64,000 bases of DNA, taken from Sitta carolinensis. Its lineage: Eukaryota > Chordata > Aves > Passeriformes > Sittidae. Location: NCBI GenBank assembly GCA_032173965.1, contig CM063292.1:2184001-2248000 (forward strand). The letters are read 5' to 3'. The notes under the pieces are model-generated. The model saw nothing but the letters and a program-made list of their open reading frames with translations. It ran no database searches and was not told the DNA's origin. Position numbers and translations under genes: made by a program. Within the stretch, counting starts at the first letter, position 1, and every line of letters starts with the position of its first letter. Of the stretch, positions 1-13,000 are shown piece by piece.

Positions 1-2158
1 TCAGTGCTCAAATTTAGGAATTTCACAAACCCAGCCAATCCAGCAGCCCTTTCTGGGTACTTTGTCCTGCAAAAGTTATTTTTTCTGGCCTCAGAAAAGG
101 AAAAGAAAAACAACTCATCAGGCAGTTGTGTGTTCAGTGGCCGTGGCAGGAGGGAGCAGGGAGGCAAAATGCTCCTGGCCTCAAGGATTTGGGAAAAAAC
201 CCCTTCAAAACAGGGTTTGAAGCCATGTCTCAGGGGGTTTTTTTCAGAGCAGCTGAGTGGTTCTTCAGGGTTTTACATTTTCTTGTCCAGATGGGATTTT
301 TCTCCAGCCTTTGGGGTTTAGGGAAGCTTTTGAATCCAGGGAAGTTGCACAACCCATCTATAGCTTGATTGACTTTTGTGGTTGGCTGAAGTGCTGACAG
401 GATCATTCAGGATTACTCCAAAAATGCATGAATTCAGTTAAAAGCTGAGATATACAGGAATTTAAAAAAAAAAAAAAATCTGTTTTGGAGAAACATAAGA
501 AGGTCACTTAGTTGGCAGCTTAAATCAGCCCAAATGAGGAAATAGCAGGGACATGAAAACTCATTTGATTGGGGTGAGTGATGCAGTCCCAGCGTGTTAT
601 TGCTTCCTCTGGGCTGCCAAAATTCACCTCATGGCCTTGGGTTCTAAAAAAACTCTGTAATTATTTCCTGTGGAATATTGCACCTCATAGGCTCCAGCCT
701 TGCTCTTCAATTAAAACAAGATTGATTTGTCACCTGAACTCGAGGGTTGTGTTGGTTTGGATCTTAAATATTCTGTATGTTGGAAGAACTCTTATTTTTC
801 ACACAGGAAAATGCCAGATCTGAGAGCTTTTCCTGTGCTGACAGAAATTTTTCATTATGTCCATGAAACTTTAATTTCCAGGGTTTTCCTGCTGAGGAGC
901 AGCCAGCCACAAGACTTTCTTGCTAACTAATAGAACTGCTCTGTTTGCTTACAAGTTTTTTTTTCCCAGCTGCACTTTTCCTTTTCCATGGAAAAATTGT
1001 TGTCTGCTCCTCCAAGTTGAGTTTTAAGGGATCCCAGCAGAAAACTTGGGTGGTGGATGAGCAGGATCCAAATGAGTCCAGCCTAAATTGTATCTTCCCT
1101 TTTCTGTAGATCTTCAATAATTTTAAATTTTTTTCAATCCAAACATTCAATTTGAGTATTTATTAGCAAGCAGCAGCTTTATATTTGCAGAAAATATTTG
1201 GGATCACTTCAATTAGGCCTCTTCACACGGTGTTTTCTCCACCCATAACCACTGCAGGATGTTAAGCAGGTTAATATCTTTATAAATTATCCTTCTGGAG
1301 GGGTCTGAGATGCCACTTCTCCCTAACACAACAACAAAAAGCCATTTTCACATGACAGTGCAGTGAACTGCAGAGAGAACTGCTCCATCTATTCCTACAG
1401 CTGACTTTTCTAGAAGTAGCCAAAGAAGATGACTTTCAGAAACTTGTTTCTTTGCCTGTTTTCCCTCCCTTTCAAGGGAATATTTGCAACCCTCCTGGCT
1501 GCTGTTGAGTGGGAGCATTTTCCTCTCTGGCGTCTCCATAGACAACCTCGTGGCTCCTCAGTTAAGTGAGTTGTGCCTTTGAATTGTTTGCTGCAGTTCC
1601 ATTTAGGGGTACCTTGGATGTTTTTTGCCCCTGATGTAGCCCTGGACTCTGCCCATCAGCTGATGCAGATAACTCTGGGGAGAGCTCTTAGGGCAGGAGT
1701 TCATGTGTCATGGAACACCCAAGGTGTGTTTTTGCTGCTGGGGAATAGAGCAGAGTTCAACTCCAGTGGTTTCAGTGCCACCCTCCCCAGATCTGGAGGG
1801 CTCACAGCCTGCTGGGTGCAAGTTGGGAGTTGGCAGTGAGGCTTTGGGATGATTTCCAGAGAAATCCTCCTCTGCAAGCAGCTCTGGAGCTGCCAGCAGG
1901 TAAGATTGTCATTGTGTGCTTTGTGCAAGGAGTTGTAGTAAATACCCATGAGCTGAGCTCCTGGGACAGACCCAGCCCTGGAGGGCTCCAGGATGGGAGC
2001 TGGGGAGCAGTCCCAGGTTAAATTTGGTGACCTTTGCCAACCAAAATGATGCTGGGCACTGAGTTCGTGGCATCCTAAAGATGCTGATCATATTTAGATC
2101 TCACTTCTCATCCTACAGACTCAAACCCTTATATTCCATGCTGCGGGTTTTCCTCAGG

Positions 2159-2190
2159 CTTCCATTATTCCAGTAAAAGAATAATGGAAG
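2159..2190. repeat. Perfect inverted repeat, 12-bp stem, 8-nt loop
   Basis: CTTCCATTATTC at 2159-2170 is followed after eight bases by its exact reverse complement at 2179-2190. It lies in intron sequence. It could be a chance or small MITE-like palindrome. No miRNA-length stem extends beyond it. Confidence 0.8.
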
Positions 2191-3629
2191 TTTTGAGAAG
2201 TAGGAGACAGGGAAATCAGATTTAGTGATGAGAAGACTTAGTCCCTGGGTGTTTGTGCAGATGAGATGCAGTGTGCTGGGAACAAGGGGGTATCCTGAAT
2301 TTTTTAGTTCCCTAGCATAGCCTGGATAAAAAGCTTTAGAAAGATTTAAAAAGTGAAAGCAGGAAGTTTTCTCCAAAACAGCCAAAAAAAACCCCACACC
2401 CTCTCTTCAGCTGATACAAGCAGTCAAAAACCCCAAACAAAACCCCCACAAACCCCTTTAACTTCTGCTCTTTTGTTGCCATGAATGTGCTTTGCCTGTA
2501 ACAAACAAAACTCTTTTCTCTGTTTCCCTTCCCTCCTTGCCTGCCCATATGGGAATACAAATCCTGGTGGGTTTGTGGGGAGCCTCTGTGGGATTTCCTT
2601 CCCAGATTTTGGGTAATGCTGCTTTGGGAGCATTTCTTCAGCACAAAGAGGAGATGCCATGTGAAAGTGGTGGTGCTGGCATTTCTTCCCACTTGTGTGT
2701 AAACAGGGATGTGGAAAGGATTTTATGAGTTCCCTTTTGTTCCACTTTTTTCAGCACAAACTCAGTTGCTTGTTGTGGTTTGAATAAAAAATTTTAGAAA
2801 TCTTTTAGTGCAGAGGCATCATTTATGGTTATGGCCTCCTATAGAAAGGATTTTACTTAAAGGTTTGGGGTTTTTTTTCCCAGCTTAAAAATAACTTGCA
2901 GCCTTTCTGCTGTTTTTGGTCAAGTATCACAAACCAAGATGTTAAACCCAGTTTCAGGAGACTCAGCTTTTGCCACCTGGAGAGTGGCATTTCCATCCCA
3001 CACAAACTGATCCTGCACCCAGGGCTTTCATCAGAGGAAATCCATTACCTACAGAGTGGCAAAATATTGGATTTTATGGAAAAGGGCTGAGCCACAATCC
3101 TGGTCATCTCCTGATTTCTCTTGAATTGCTTTACTTTTTCAGGAGGAGCATAAAATTCTCAGTTTGGATTGAGGCACTGATCTATGTAATCCTTTTATTA
3201 GGATGGATCCAGAAGTTGTAAAGAGGGAATTATAAAAAGATTGATATTTGATTTGAGGTGGCTTCCCAAAATGTTTCTTCTGCCCTTGCCCACATCCAGT
3301 GCAGGTCTCACCCTGACCTTGACCAGCCAGGAATGGCAAATCCTGGAGGGTTGGAAGTGATGTTTGGAAAATTGGAATTTGCTTTGTGTAGCTGCTGACA
3401 TTTTGGGAAGAGGAGGAGATCCAAGCTCCTGCTTTTTTTTGAGAAATCCAGAGGATTTAACACCTGAGCAGAGGGAGGGAATTGTGAATCCCTTCACAGC
3501 AGCACTGAACTGGGCAGATGAAAAATCCCCCAATATCAGCAAAAGGGTAAAAATCCCCAGCTGGAATAGGAAACCAGACCTGAAAAAAATGTCTTGGAGC
3601 TCCTTGGCTTGGGTTAAAAAAATCCAGAT

Positions 3630-3630
3630 G

Positions 3631-3709
<79 letters not shown>

Positions 3710-3724
3710 TAATAATAATAATTT
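3630..3724. repeat. (ATA)n trinucleotide microsatellite
   Basis: About 24 uninterrupted ATA/AAT triplets are followed by an A-run and a second short block. It lies in a ZCCHC14 intron. The long isoleucine run in one translation is only a shadow of this microsatellite. Confidence 0.95.
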
Positions 3725-4192
3725 TTAGCCCTTAAGGGATGAAGCCAAAAGATACTGGGAGCACTGAGGGTGCTGGAGCTTCTCCAACTCTCTTTGTTTT
3801 CCTCTTCCCCTCATCCAGCTGTTCCACTTACCTGCAGGAATTTCCCAGATATTTATGGATAAATCTCCACTGCAAAAAGCCCTTTGCCAGTGCAAATATC
3901 CTCTGGGAATCTCCTGAATTAGAAACTTTAGCTCTGTCTATAACCTGGGCTGGGAAGCTGGAGTTTGGCTGAATTCAGCATCCTGAAAAGCCATCAGTGT
4001 CAGGTGCCCTTAATTGTGTACAAAGGTTTTTCTGCCCCTGGATTCATTTATTGGGATGCTGAGTAGAGTCAGCTCTTAGAGATTTTGAGAATAAAAATCC
4101 CTTTTTTTTTCTCTTTGTACTTGGGATGACACCTTTTCTTCTGGAGTTCTGTATTGATTGAATAAAGTTAAGCTTCAGGCTAGCTTTAGGAA

Positions 4193-4214
4193 GGTTGCTT
4201 TAATAAAAGCAACC
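4193..4214. repeat. Perfect hairpin, 9-bp stem, 4-nt loop
   Basis: GGTTGCTTT is followed by AATA and then AAAGCAACC. The perfect stem lies in intron sequence near two AATAAA-like hexamers. Function is unknown. Confidence 0.75.
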
Positions 4215-5544
4215 AAAAGTTAAACAACACACAGAGCAGGTGAGAGGCCACAGAAAACAAACATCCAACTTGATAAATTAAACAAGATTTCTTTAGGCAG
4301 GTGATATTTTTCATGGTGTTTTAGCTAGCTGGGAGAAAACTCCTGGAGCTTTTTGTGTAATATTCAGAATTACCCAGCTTGGTTGTCCCTAAAGCTTGTC
4401 CTGCAGGCCACTGAACTGCATTTCCTGCTCTAGAACAGGCTGAATCTCACAAGATCAGGGCAAAAATCTTTACCCAAAGGTCCATTTTTCTAATTGCAGT
4501 CCTTTTCCATGGATAGTGGATTTTATTCACTGGGCAAGTTCAGCCCAGACATTGAGCAGGAAGAGGTCGTGGCACTGTCAGCCCCACAAAATCCAGGGGT
4601 GATTTAAGGTACAAACCTTAAATTATAATTAAATTATTATTAAATGATTAACCCACGGAGCGAAGCAGGGATTTTATGTCTCTGGATAATCCAGTTGTGC
4701 TGGAATTGCTGGGGCTGAAAAATGAAAGGCTGGGAGAGATGGGATTTGAATCCTTTAGATAAGAACAGTTGCAGAAAGCGATGCTGGGTTTGCTATAAAC
4801 AACAAATGTTGCATAACACTGGCTGTGTTTGTCAAAACCAGATGTTGCAGCACTTGACACCACCAGGATTTCTGCAAGTTTTTTGCTCATCCTTCAGCTG
4901 CTTCACCACATTCCCCCTCCCAATACCCATTTTACACATTCTTCCTCATTATGATCCTGTAGTGCTCACAGTTCCAATCAATATTTTAGCTGTGATCACA
5001 ACTCAGGGGGCCCTGAATTCTCTCAAATCAATGTACTGAGGTAGATTTATTTAATTTTTTTTTAAACTAACCTGCATTTTCAAATCTTCCTGTTCAAACC
5101 TTCATGCCCCTGAATATTGTCTGGATGGCTCAGCAACGTCTGGTGAGCAGATTTATCCCCGTGGTGCCCAGCATGTGGCACAAAATCATTTCAGAAGCGT
5201 GAGAGAAACCCAGGGAAATCTTTTGAAAGGAACAAACCTCTCCAAAAAGCAGAATGTGCAGGAGAAAGCAGTAAGTAATAAATTGACATTATTCATAAGG
5301 CCAGGGATTGATGTAATTGTAATTGGGAATTACATGGAGGAGGAACAGTGGTGAGGATGAGAACAGGAAATATTCATTTTCTCCACGTAAAGACAGCCAC
5401 AGACATCTGTGTGGAGAATTTGGAGGCTCTCAAAATTTTCACTGCAAATAAGACTCAAAGATTTTTTTTTTTTGTTTTTTTGAGCAGCCAAGACCCAGGT
5501 GGCAGCATTTGTAAATGAACAGGACCTGCTGTGCTCCCCTGAGG

Positions 5545-5815
5545 TTAATATTTTTTTTCTTAGGGATTGTTCTCCCTTAAATACAATTTTCCACAGACCA
5601 CTGTGATTGGTGAAAGACAAATTTCTTCACCCACATTGGTCCAACCAGAGAGACATCAAGAGAAATCCTTCTTCCCAGAAGGAATGTACAGCACAGGTAT
5701 TGTTATAAAAACATTCCATGATGTTTTCTCACTTTTCCTGGGAAAAGAATTTCAGAACACTGAAACATTAGAAAACCAGAACTTTAGAAAATCAGAACTT
5801 CAGGTCTGAAATTAA
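5545..5815 (-). mobile_element. Endogenous retrovirus LTR-like fragment, copy A
   Basis: This segment aligns by eye over more than 200 bp with 51190-51490 in the same orientation, so the two are copies of one dispersed repeat. Read on the minus strand it has two CCAAT-type boxes and a degenerate TATA region (GTATTTAAGG) followed by an A-rich stretch where a poly(A) hexamer would be. That order is the U3-R layout of an LTR. No internal gag, pol or env sequence is attached, so it is best called a solo LTR or fragment. The exact ends and target-site duplication are not resolved. Confidence 0.6.
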
Positions 5816-5822
5816 ACTTAGA

Positions 5823-5955
5823 GCTGTGGCTGCCCCTGGATGCCTGGAAATGTCCAAGACCAGCTTGGACAGGGCTTGGAGCAGTGGAAAGCATCAGGGT
5901 TGGAGCTGGATGAGCTTTAATGTCCCTTCAACCCAAACCATTGTAGGATCCATCT
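5823..5955 (+). mobile_element. CR1 LINE 3'-end fragment
   Basis: It shows the avian CR1 3' signature: a GCTGCCCCTGGATGCCTGG-like segment, then CAACCCAAACCATTGTAGGAT near the terminus. It directly abuts the LTR-like copy to its left. Confidence 0.75.
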
Positions 5956-7000
5956 CTGAGGACACAACAAAACATTTAAAAGGCCACAGCTGTTGGCAAA
6001 CAGGGGGAAATCAAGCTGCAAACTTCACTGCTGTGTTTCCTTGGGCACTCAGGAGGAAGTTCCACGTGCTAAACATTGGGTTGAGTCTTACTGATTAACA
6101 AAAAGGTACTAATGAAAACAGGTAACCAGCTTGTAAATGGGGATTCTCTGGAAATAAAGTGACAGAATTCCAGGCTGTGCTTGTTGGGAGTGCCCAGGGA
6201 AAACACCCCATGCATGGCACGTGTCCCTTCAGGCAGCTGGCACTCACAGGTCAAATTGTAGTGACTCTGGGTTGGGATAATTCTGCTTTTGTAGTTTTAA
6301 GCCAATGTAAATTGCCTTTTTGTAAGAAAAAAATCCCATGTGTGTATCCCCATGAGTGCAACCGAACGGCAGGAGGGATTTATAAGAGAAGAGAAAGTTG
6401 ATGAAATAAAGGCTTTTCCTGGTGAGTTCCTGATCTGGGTGTCAAGAATTCAGCACATCAAATATGTGCTGTGTAAGATGGTGTCTTTAGAGGCAGTGAC
6501 CTGGCCTGGCATTCCATCCTTTCCACACTCAACTCCTGGTTTTCCTTACACCTTATTCCAACAGAAATTTTCAAGGAGCCTGCAGGAAGGGAGGAGCCAG
6601 GATGTCAGCAGAGCCATGAAACCACACTGAGCTTGTAAAACCAGGTCCTGAAAACCCAGAGACTTCCTCCTCATCCCAGTTTCCTTGGGAGGGCTGGTGT
6701 TTATTCCTGGATGGCATAATTCCACATGTGTGTAATTCCAGCCACGAGTGGGGTGATAAAAGCTTGGCTTGGAGGGGATTATTTGGGTTGAAACTCCTTG
6801 GAATTAAGTTTTCCCAAGGCTGGAAGTGGTGGTAGCAGCATTGCTGGGAGAGGAAATTGGAACTGGGCACCTGGAACAGCAGCACAGGTCATGGGATGCT
6901 CTCAGAGCAAGGCTTGGCACTTCCCAAAGTCATCACTTCTGCCTGAATTTAGGAATCTCCTCCTCATTTTCTTCTCTCTTTGTTTTTTTTTTTTTCATAG

Positions 7001-7073
7001 TGAGTGTTGAAAAAGTGGAATTAAAGGGCTGGCACACAAGAAGAATGAAAGAAATGTTGAGTATTCCTTTGAG
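7001..7073 (+). CDS. ZCCHC14: ZCCHC14 coding exon a (carries a 1-base frame break)
   Basis: An acceptor TTTCATAG lies before 7001 and a donor GTAAGT at 7074. It enters in phase 1 and reads SVEKVELKG. From 7041 the expected K-N-E-R-N-V-E-Y-S-F-E continues only in the next frame, so one base is missing between about 7026 and 7040. With that base the exon would be 74 nt and end in phase 0, as the next exon requires. It is either an assembly error or a true frameshift. Confidence 0.85.
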
Positions 7074-10000
7074 GTAAGTTTGGGTTTCCTTTCCTGGGAA
7101 GGAATGGGTGGACTCTGATCCTGGAGGTCTCTTCCAACCTTATGTAATTATATTATTCTGTGATTCTCTGATAATAAGGAGGAATTAAGGCAATTTTCAA
7201 ACTTTATTGCTGGATCCCAAAAATCCTTTGTGAAAGCAGAGCTCCTTTGGGACTGACAGTTTTCAATCAATGCTTTGAAAGTCATAAATGGCTGTGGATG
7301 AGGTAGAAGTCGGTAGGTGAGGATTGGCAAAAAAAAAAAAAAAATATAAAAGAGTCATTTTAATGCAGGAAATTTTGGCAGTGTTTATTTAGGGGGAAAT
7401 ATGACACCACCCTTAGAGCATGTTTCTCCATATCTATATCCAATATCCATTCTTCTGCTGGAATGCAGAAGCCAGAGGGAATTGAAGTCTTAATCTGGAG
7501 AGAGAACAATGTGGGCTCTGAGTGCCCAGCTGCTGGAAGGAGGCAGGGAGGGAGCCTGGCCTTCCAAAAGGTTGGAGAGCACAGAAAAGCTTTGGAAATC
7601 CTTCAGGAAAACTCTGGGGGGCAAGAGTTGGGGGAGTTGACTGGAAAGGGACTTTCACAACGAGCTGAGGGAATCAAACCCTTCCTGTTGAAGCTGTGGG
7701 CACTGAGGAGCTCAGGCTTTCTGTGCTGGCAGGGACTGAGCCCCAAAAATCCACTGCATTTAACCTCAAACCATGGGAAAAGCTTCCAAAGCTGGTCACA
7801 GCACTGAGAGTGTGGAATTGAATAAAGTGTGTTGTATCACAGGGTGAGAGATTTAGAATTTAAGATTTTAAGATAGAGTAATAGCTATGTAACAAGATAG
7901 AAGGTTTAGGGCATCTTCTTCACAAATTTGGGGGATTTTGTGTGGTTGGTTGAAAAAGTCTGCAGTGCAGAACACTAGTTATTGGGTTAAAAGTAAAAAT
8001 AAATTAGTTAGCATCTCATAATTGGGTAGTTTAAGCTTAAAAACCATGTGCCATTTCTATTCTGTTAACTTAGTGTGTAGAGGCAGTCACATTGAGTAAA
8101 GCTATAACAGAAATAAAAAATAATAAAGAAAGAAAGAAATAATAATAAACATCTAAGTCCAAACAAGAAATCTATCTCTCACACTTTAAAAAAAATCCCA
8201 AATAAACATCTAAGTCCAAACAAGAATTCTATCTTTCACACTTTAAAAAAACAAACAAAAAATCCCCAAATAAAGCCAAGGGAATGCAGCAGGAAGGGCA
8301 GAGCAGGAGCTGCTGTCTGGGAGCTGGAGCTGCCCCAGCCCCTGGATCTGGGGGCTGCTGAGGAGCTTTTCTCCTCAAAATAATGCAAAATTTGGGATGC
8401 AGAACCCAGAAAACATCTTTGGTTTGTTTAATGAGCCAAAGGAGGAGGTGAGAAAAGGAGAACCCAAAAGGAACCAGGAGGGAAAATCCCAATTAGCCAC
8501 AATTTTCACCAAGTTATTCCTTAAAACTGCCAGAACATCAGCTCAGCATCTGTTGGGCTGTTGGCAGCATTAACCTCTGCAGGATTGGATTTCTGGAGAA
8601 TGTCCCAAATTCCCTGAATCCCCAATTGTTCCAAATGTCATCAATCACAGCATTTTTCCAAGAGCTTCTCAAACTCTCTCTGAAGCCTGCAGTTGTCTCC
8701 ACTCCAATTAAGAGCTCGTGAAACTTCTTTCCCTATTATAAATTTTTTTTCTATAAATAACAGAAATTACTGTACCCAGTGTTTGCCTCAACAGCTTGAA
8801 CTGAAGGGAGAGCTGATTCTTCAGCTGAGCTGATAAATTGCTGGGTTAAAATCCCAAGGATGGAATGGTTTTGTTCTGTTCAGGAGCAAATCAAGGGATG
8901 GAGCAGTTCAGTGTTTGCATTGTTCCCCCCATTTACAGTTGCCATTATTGATTTGTAAGGATTGGGAATTCAAGTTAAAAACAGAAGTCATGACAATTGT
9001 TGGGTTATTACAGAACTAGGAAAAAAAAAAAAGAGTATTTTTCCTGTACTTCTTGAAATTCCTGGTGAATTTAAAAGAATATTTATTCACCACAAACTTG
9101 GTAAAACCACTCAAGTTTTTCTGTCTTCTTTTCTTTCCCTCTCCCCTTTTATTTTTTGGAGTAACAGCTCTGCTGAGAGGAAATTCCTCCCTTATGTAAT
9201 ATATTTTGAAATCTCCTCTCCCCACTCTTTTTGGCAGCTTTTGGATGTCTGAAAAAAAAAAAAACCCAAAAAACAACTTTGTGTATGTTTGGAGTTGTCA
9301 TTGAAACTAATGTCATGTGAGAGGCTGCCCTGTGATCCCAAACATCCCCCAGCTCCTTCCCCTATGGATCCAGACCCCTCCAGGGATATTTTATATTTAT
9401 ATTTATGATCCACAGGGATTCATCCCTCCTCTGTCTCGTGGTGATTTCCCTCCAGCCAAGAAAATCCTAATTTTTGGCTTGGTTAAAGCAATAAATGCTT
9501 CAATAGCCAAGGATGTCGTGACTTGTTTGTATGGGAAAAAACAGTGAATATTCCCTTTTTTTGGGGATTTTTAGGGATTTTTTTTTCCCATGGACAAGAT
9601 GGACGTGGAGCAGGTTTCCTTGGGAAGGTTTTGCCTGTTTTTTTTTTTTTTTAGTTTTTTGCTGCCATTCCCAATTTTTCGTGGCATATGGAGTTGATTA
9701 ATTAGCAATAGGCAGCCTGGTGTGGGGGGAAGGCCTTGCTGTTGGAAAGCAGCTCCTCCAAACCAGCTGTTTTCTTTAACAATCATGAGAGGAAAAAATT
9801 CCATCACTCCCTGGTTGGTTGCTTAACTCTGGCTGGCTGCAGTGGGTGAGGGCTGGGTAAACTCACAGGGGTTTTTCCAAGCATCCAGAGGAGCTGTTAA
9901 ATGTAAAACCAGCAAGAATTGGGCAAGAATTTTGTCCTCGTGCATAAAAAAAAAAAATAAATTGTTTGAGGGACAGTCAATAGCAATTATTGAATGTTGA

Positions 10001-13000
10001 GGAAGCAAATTAAATTAATTACTAAAGCAAATTTTTCTTGCTCCTCCCCAAGGTCCTGTGGTCTGATTCTTCAGTGACATTGGTAACCAAATCTTCTGCT
10101 GAAGTGACTGAATTTATTTCAAAGGTAAAGACAGTAAGAAAAAACACTTTGAAAATGAAAAAATAAAAATATGTTTTGTCCCTCTCTTTAATTTTGTTCA
10201 ATGATACTTTTCGGTACGTGCCAAGATAATTCAGCTTGAATTTCATAAAATATTTAATTTTTAGCTGGCAGTGGCTTGAATCTCACAGAAATAACAAGAT
10301 TTCTTTTCACTTTTAATTTGTTATATCCTCCCCTTTTAGCTGTCTCAGCTGTATCCAGAAGAAAACTTGGAGAAATTCATTCCCTGCTTAGCTGGTGCAG
10401 ATTCCTTTTACCTGGAACGGAACCACCTGGACCTGGAATCAGACCTGAGGTGGGGGATTCATCTTGACATTTGGCTTTTTCCAACAAGAAAAAGTTAAAA
10501 ACAAGAAATAGAAATATTATCTCCATATTCTAAATTACTGCAGAGAAATTAGAGCCTGATCCTAAGCTTTTATTTTTTTTCTTGATGTTCCATTAATTCC
10601 AGTGCATGACAATTTTTCAGGAATTCTTTCTTCAGAAATACAGCTAGTAATAATATTCTGTATTAAGCTTCCTGGAGAATTGATATTTCCTCATTCCTTG
10701 TGAAGAACAAATAGAGGATCACTGGCTTTGCAAAAAGTTTGGTTTGGACTCAAAAATAAACCAGAATTGCTTAAAACAACTGCTCAAAACTCAGGAAAAA
10801 ATAGAAGTCTGAATATTCACTCATCTCTATTGAGGAATGGGTTGTGGGGATTTTTCCCCCCCTTTTCACAGAGTTTTTATTTTTTCAGTTGTTTTAGGTT
10901 GTTGTGGTGTTTATTTAAGTTTAATTTTTAAAAGTTAGATATGTATTTGGATGTTATTAAATGATTACATTTTTGGAAGCTTTTAACAGCTAAAAAATTT
11001 TTGAAGCCTCAGCTTGTAGCTCCTCAAATGATCACAAATCATCTGGCCATTATTTAGTATAAACCAGGGCTTTAAATATCATAATCTGTGGCAGATCCCA
11101 TCAGGTTTCTCTTTCTAAATATGATTTTCCTAGGAAAAATTGGAGTGACTTAAATTCTTGTAAGCTGCTCCTGTCTTTATCTACTCAAAACAAGATTATT
11201 GTAATATTAATATTACCCTGATCCTAATATCATATTATAATAAAATTAAATGACACTTTAAAATATTAATTACCTTTATTAGAGCACTTTTTTTTCCCCC
11301 CTAAGCCACGGTGGATATTGGTTTTTCCATAGGCAGGAAAGGTTTTTCCATAGCAGGTGCATGCCTGGATTTATTTTCCATGGCAAGCAGCATTCCCATT
11401 CCCTTGGTGTGTGCTCCAAGGAGAATTTTGGAAGGCTGCAGGGAATGTGTGTGGCTGTTTTTTGGGAACAAATCTGGGTTAATGGAGCAGCCACTGCAGT
11501 GCCAGGGCTCAGCTGGAGCAGGCAAGGAGCTGGGAAATTCAGCCCTGGGCTTTCCAGCTGGGAAGCACCTCTGGGGCTCTGCAGGTGCAAAACTTGGGGA
11601 GATTGGCTTTTTCTTTCTGGAATCCCAGAGTGCTTGGGGTTGGCAGGGCTCTCAAAGCTCATCCCATGCATGCCTTCCACTGTCCCAGGCTGCTGCAGAG
11701 GGCATCCCAGGGATCCAGGGGCAGCCACAGCTTCTCGGGGCCTGCCCACCCTCCCAGGGAAGGATTTCTCCCTAATATCCTCTCTAAATCCACCCCCTTC
11801 CAGCTCAAAGCTGTCTCTCCTTGTCCTGTCCCTGCAGCCCTTGTCCCAAATCCCTCTCCAGCCTCTGGAGGCACTGAGTGCTGCTAGAGGGGCTCTTTTC
11901 CCTTAAAAGAGGCACAGGGAAAACGTGACAGAAGTTTTTCCCTCAACTGCCAGACTCTGCATCTGCTGTTTATCTCCAAGAGGAGGAAATTCAATAACAG
12001 CTCCATCTCTATTTTATATTCCTCAGGTTTCTGCATTTGAAAGGCAATTTTCAAGTTTACATTTGAACGTTTTTTGCCTTACAAGTGTTCAGGGTTCCTA
12101 AATGAGGCATCTTTGCTGAAACACTCACCAGAGCGCAAACAGCCCAGGGGTAACAGGGTTTGGGAGTAAGAATAAAAACACCCATAAATTTCCAGGATTC
12201 AGAATTGTGTGGTGGGTTTCAGCTTTTAAATGTCCACTCTGATTTCCAACTGGGTTGTCCAGAATGAAATCCTGATGGATTTGGGGTGCTTTGTTTGCTG
12301 CAGGTACCTGGCCCCGTTCCCTTCCCATGTGGTGAAAAACGACCACGTCAGGAAGTTCTTCAGCACTTCATCTCCCTCACAGCAACTTCAGAGCTCAAGT
12401 GAGTCAAAATAAAGTTTAAAAAATATTTCTTTGGTACTGCATTTCATAAAGTGATGCCATTTGTTCCTCGTTTCCAGATCCTGGCAACCCCTCCCTGTAT
12501 AAAGTAGGAACTACGCTGGGAACATCCGGAAGGTGAAATATTTATCTGCTTTACAACTCATCCTCTTAAGAGGCAATTCTCATGTCCTCCAACAAAACCC
12601 AGACCCTCTTCCAGGAGCCAGTATTGTGGCCTCTTTTGCCACTTCCATATGGAAAGATTCAAACCTTCCATAGGATTATATTTGTGCATCTTTACTTCTC
12701 TTTAATAACGCAAAGGCCGTTCTGCCGAAAGCCTTTTTAAATCGCAGCGAGGCAGCAGAATATTTAATATCTCTGATAATTGAGGGAAATCATTGAAGGA
12801 AAATTCTGTTAAGGCAAAGCTCAGCTTCACCCTTTGCCAGAACTGTTTTACTGAGCTGTGGATCAGTGCAGCTACAAATCTGGCAGCTACAAATCCATAC
12901 CCTGGCTCCACCGGGGCGTTTTTTCCCCCAATCCCCATTTCCCTGGCAGCAGCAGCTGAACTCTGGCTGGCACAGCTTATCCCCCATCCTAACCCCGACC

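Larger units (their letters stand above)
1..7000. other. ZCCHC14 intron (left part), no exon recognised
   Basis: This AT-rich non-coding stretch lies upstream of the first ZCCHC14 exon I can recognise. I looked for the preceding family segments (the N-terminal cysteine/serine-rich region) and found nothing convincing, so the earlier exons must lie left of the window. It contains a perfect 12-bp-stem hairpin (2159-2190), an ATA triplet run (3630-3724), a 9-bp-stem hairpin (4193-4214), a reverse-oriented LTR-like element (about 5545-5815) and a CR1 fragment (5823-5955). Short open frames here look random. Confidence 0.7.

Noticed and set aside
3630..3724. Poly-isoleucine protein
   Set aside because: It is a translation of an ATA microsatellite.
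7830..8260. Second independent LTR in the ZCCHC14 intron
   Set aside because: AT-rich with AATAAA motifs, but there is no TATA-to-poly(A) order and no second copy in the window. It is left as unexplained AT-rich intron.
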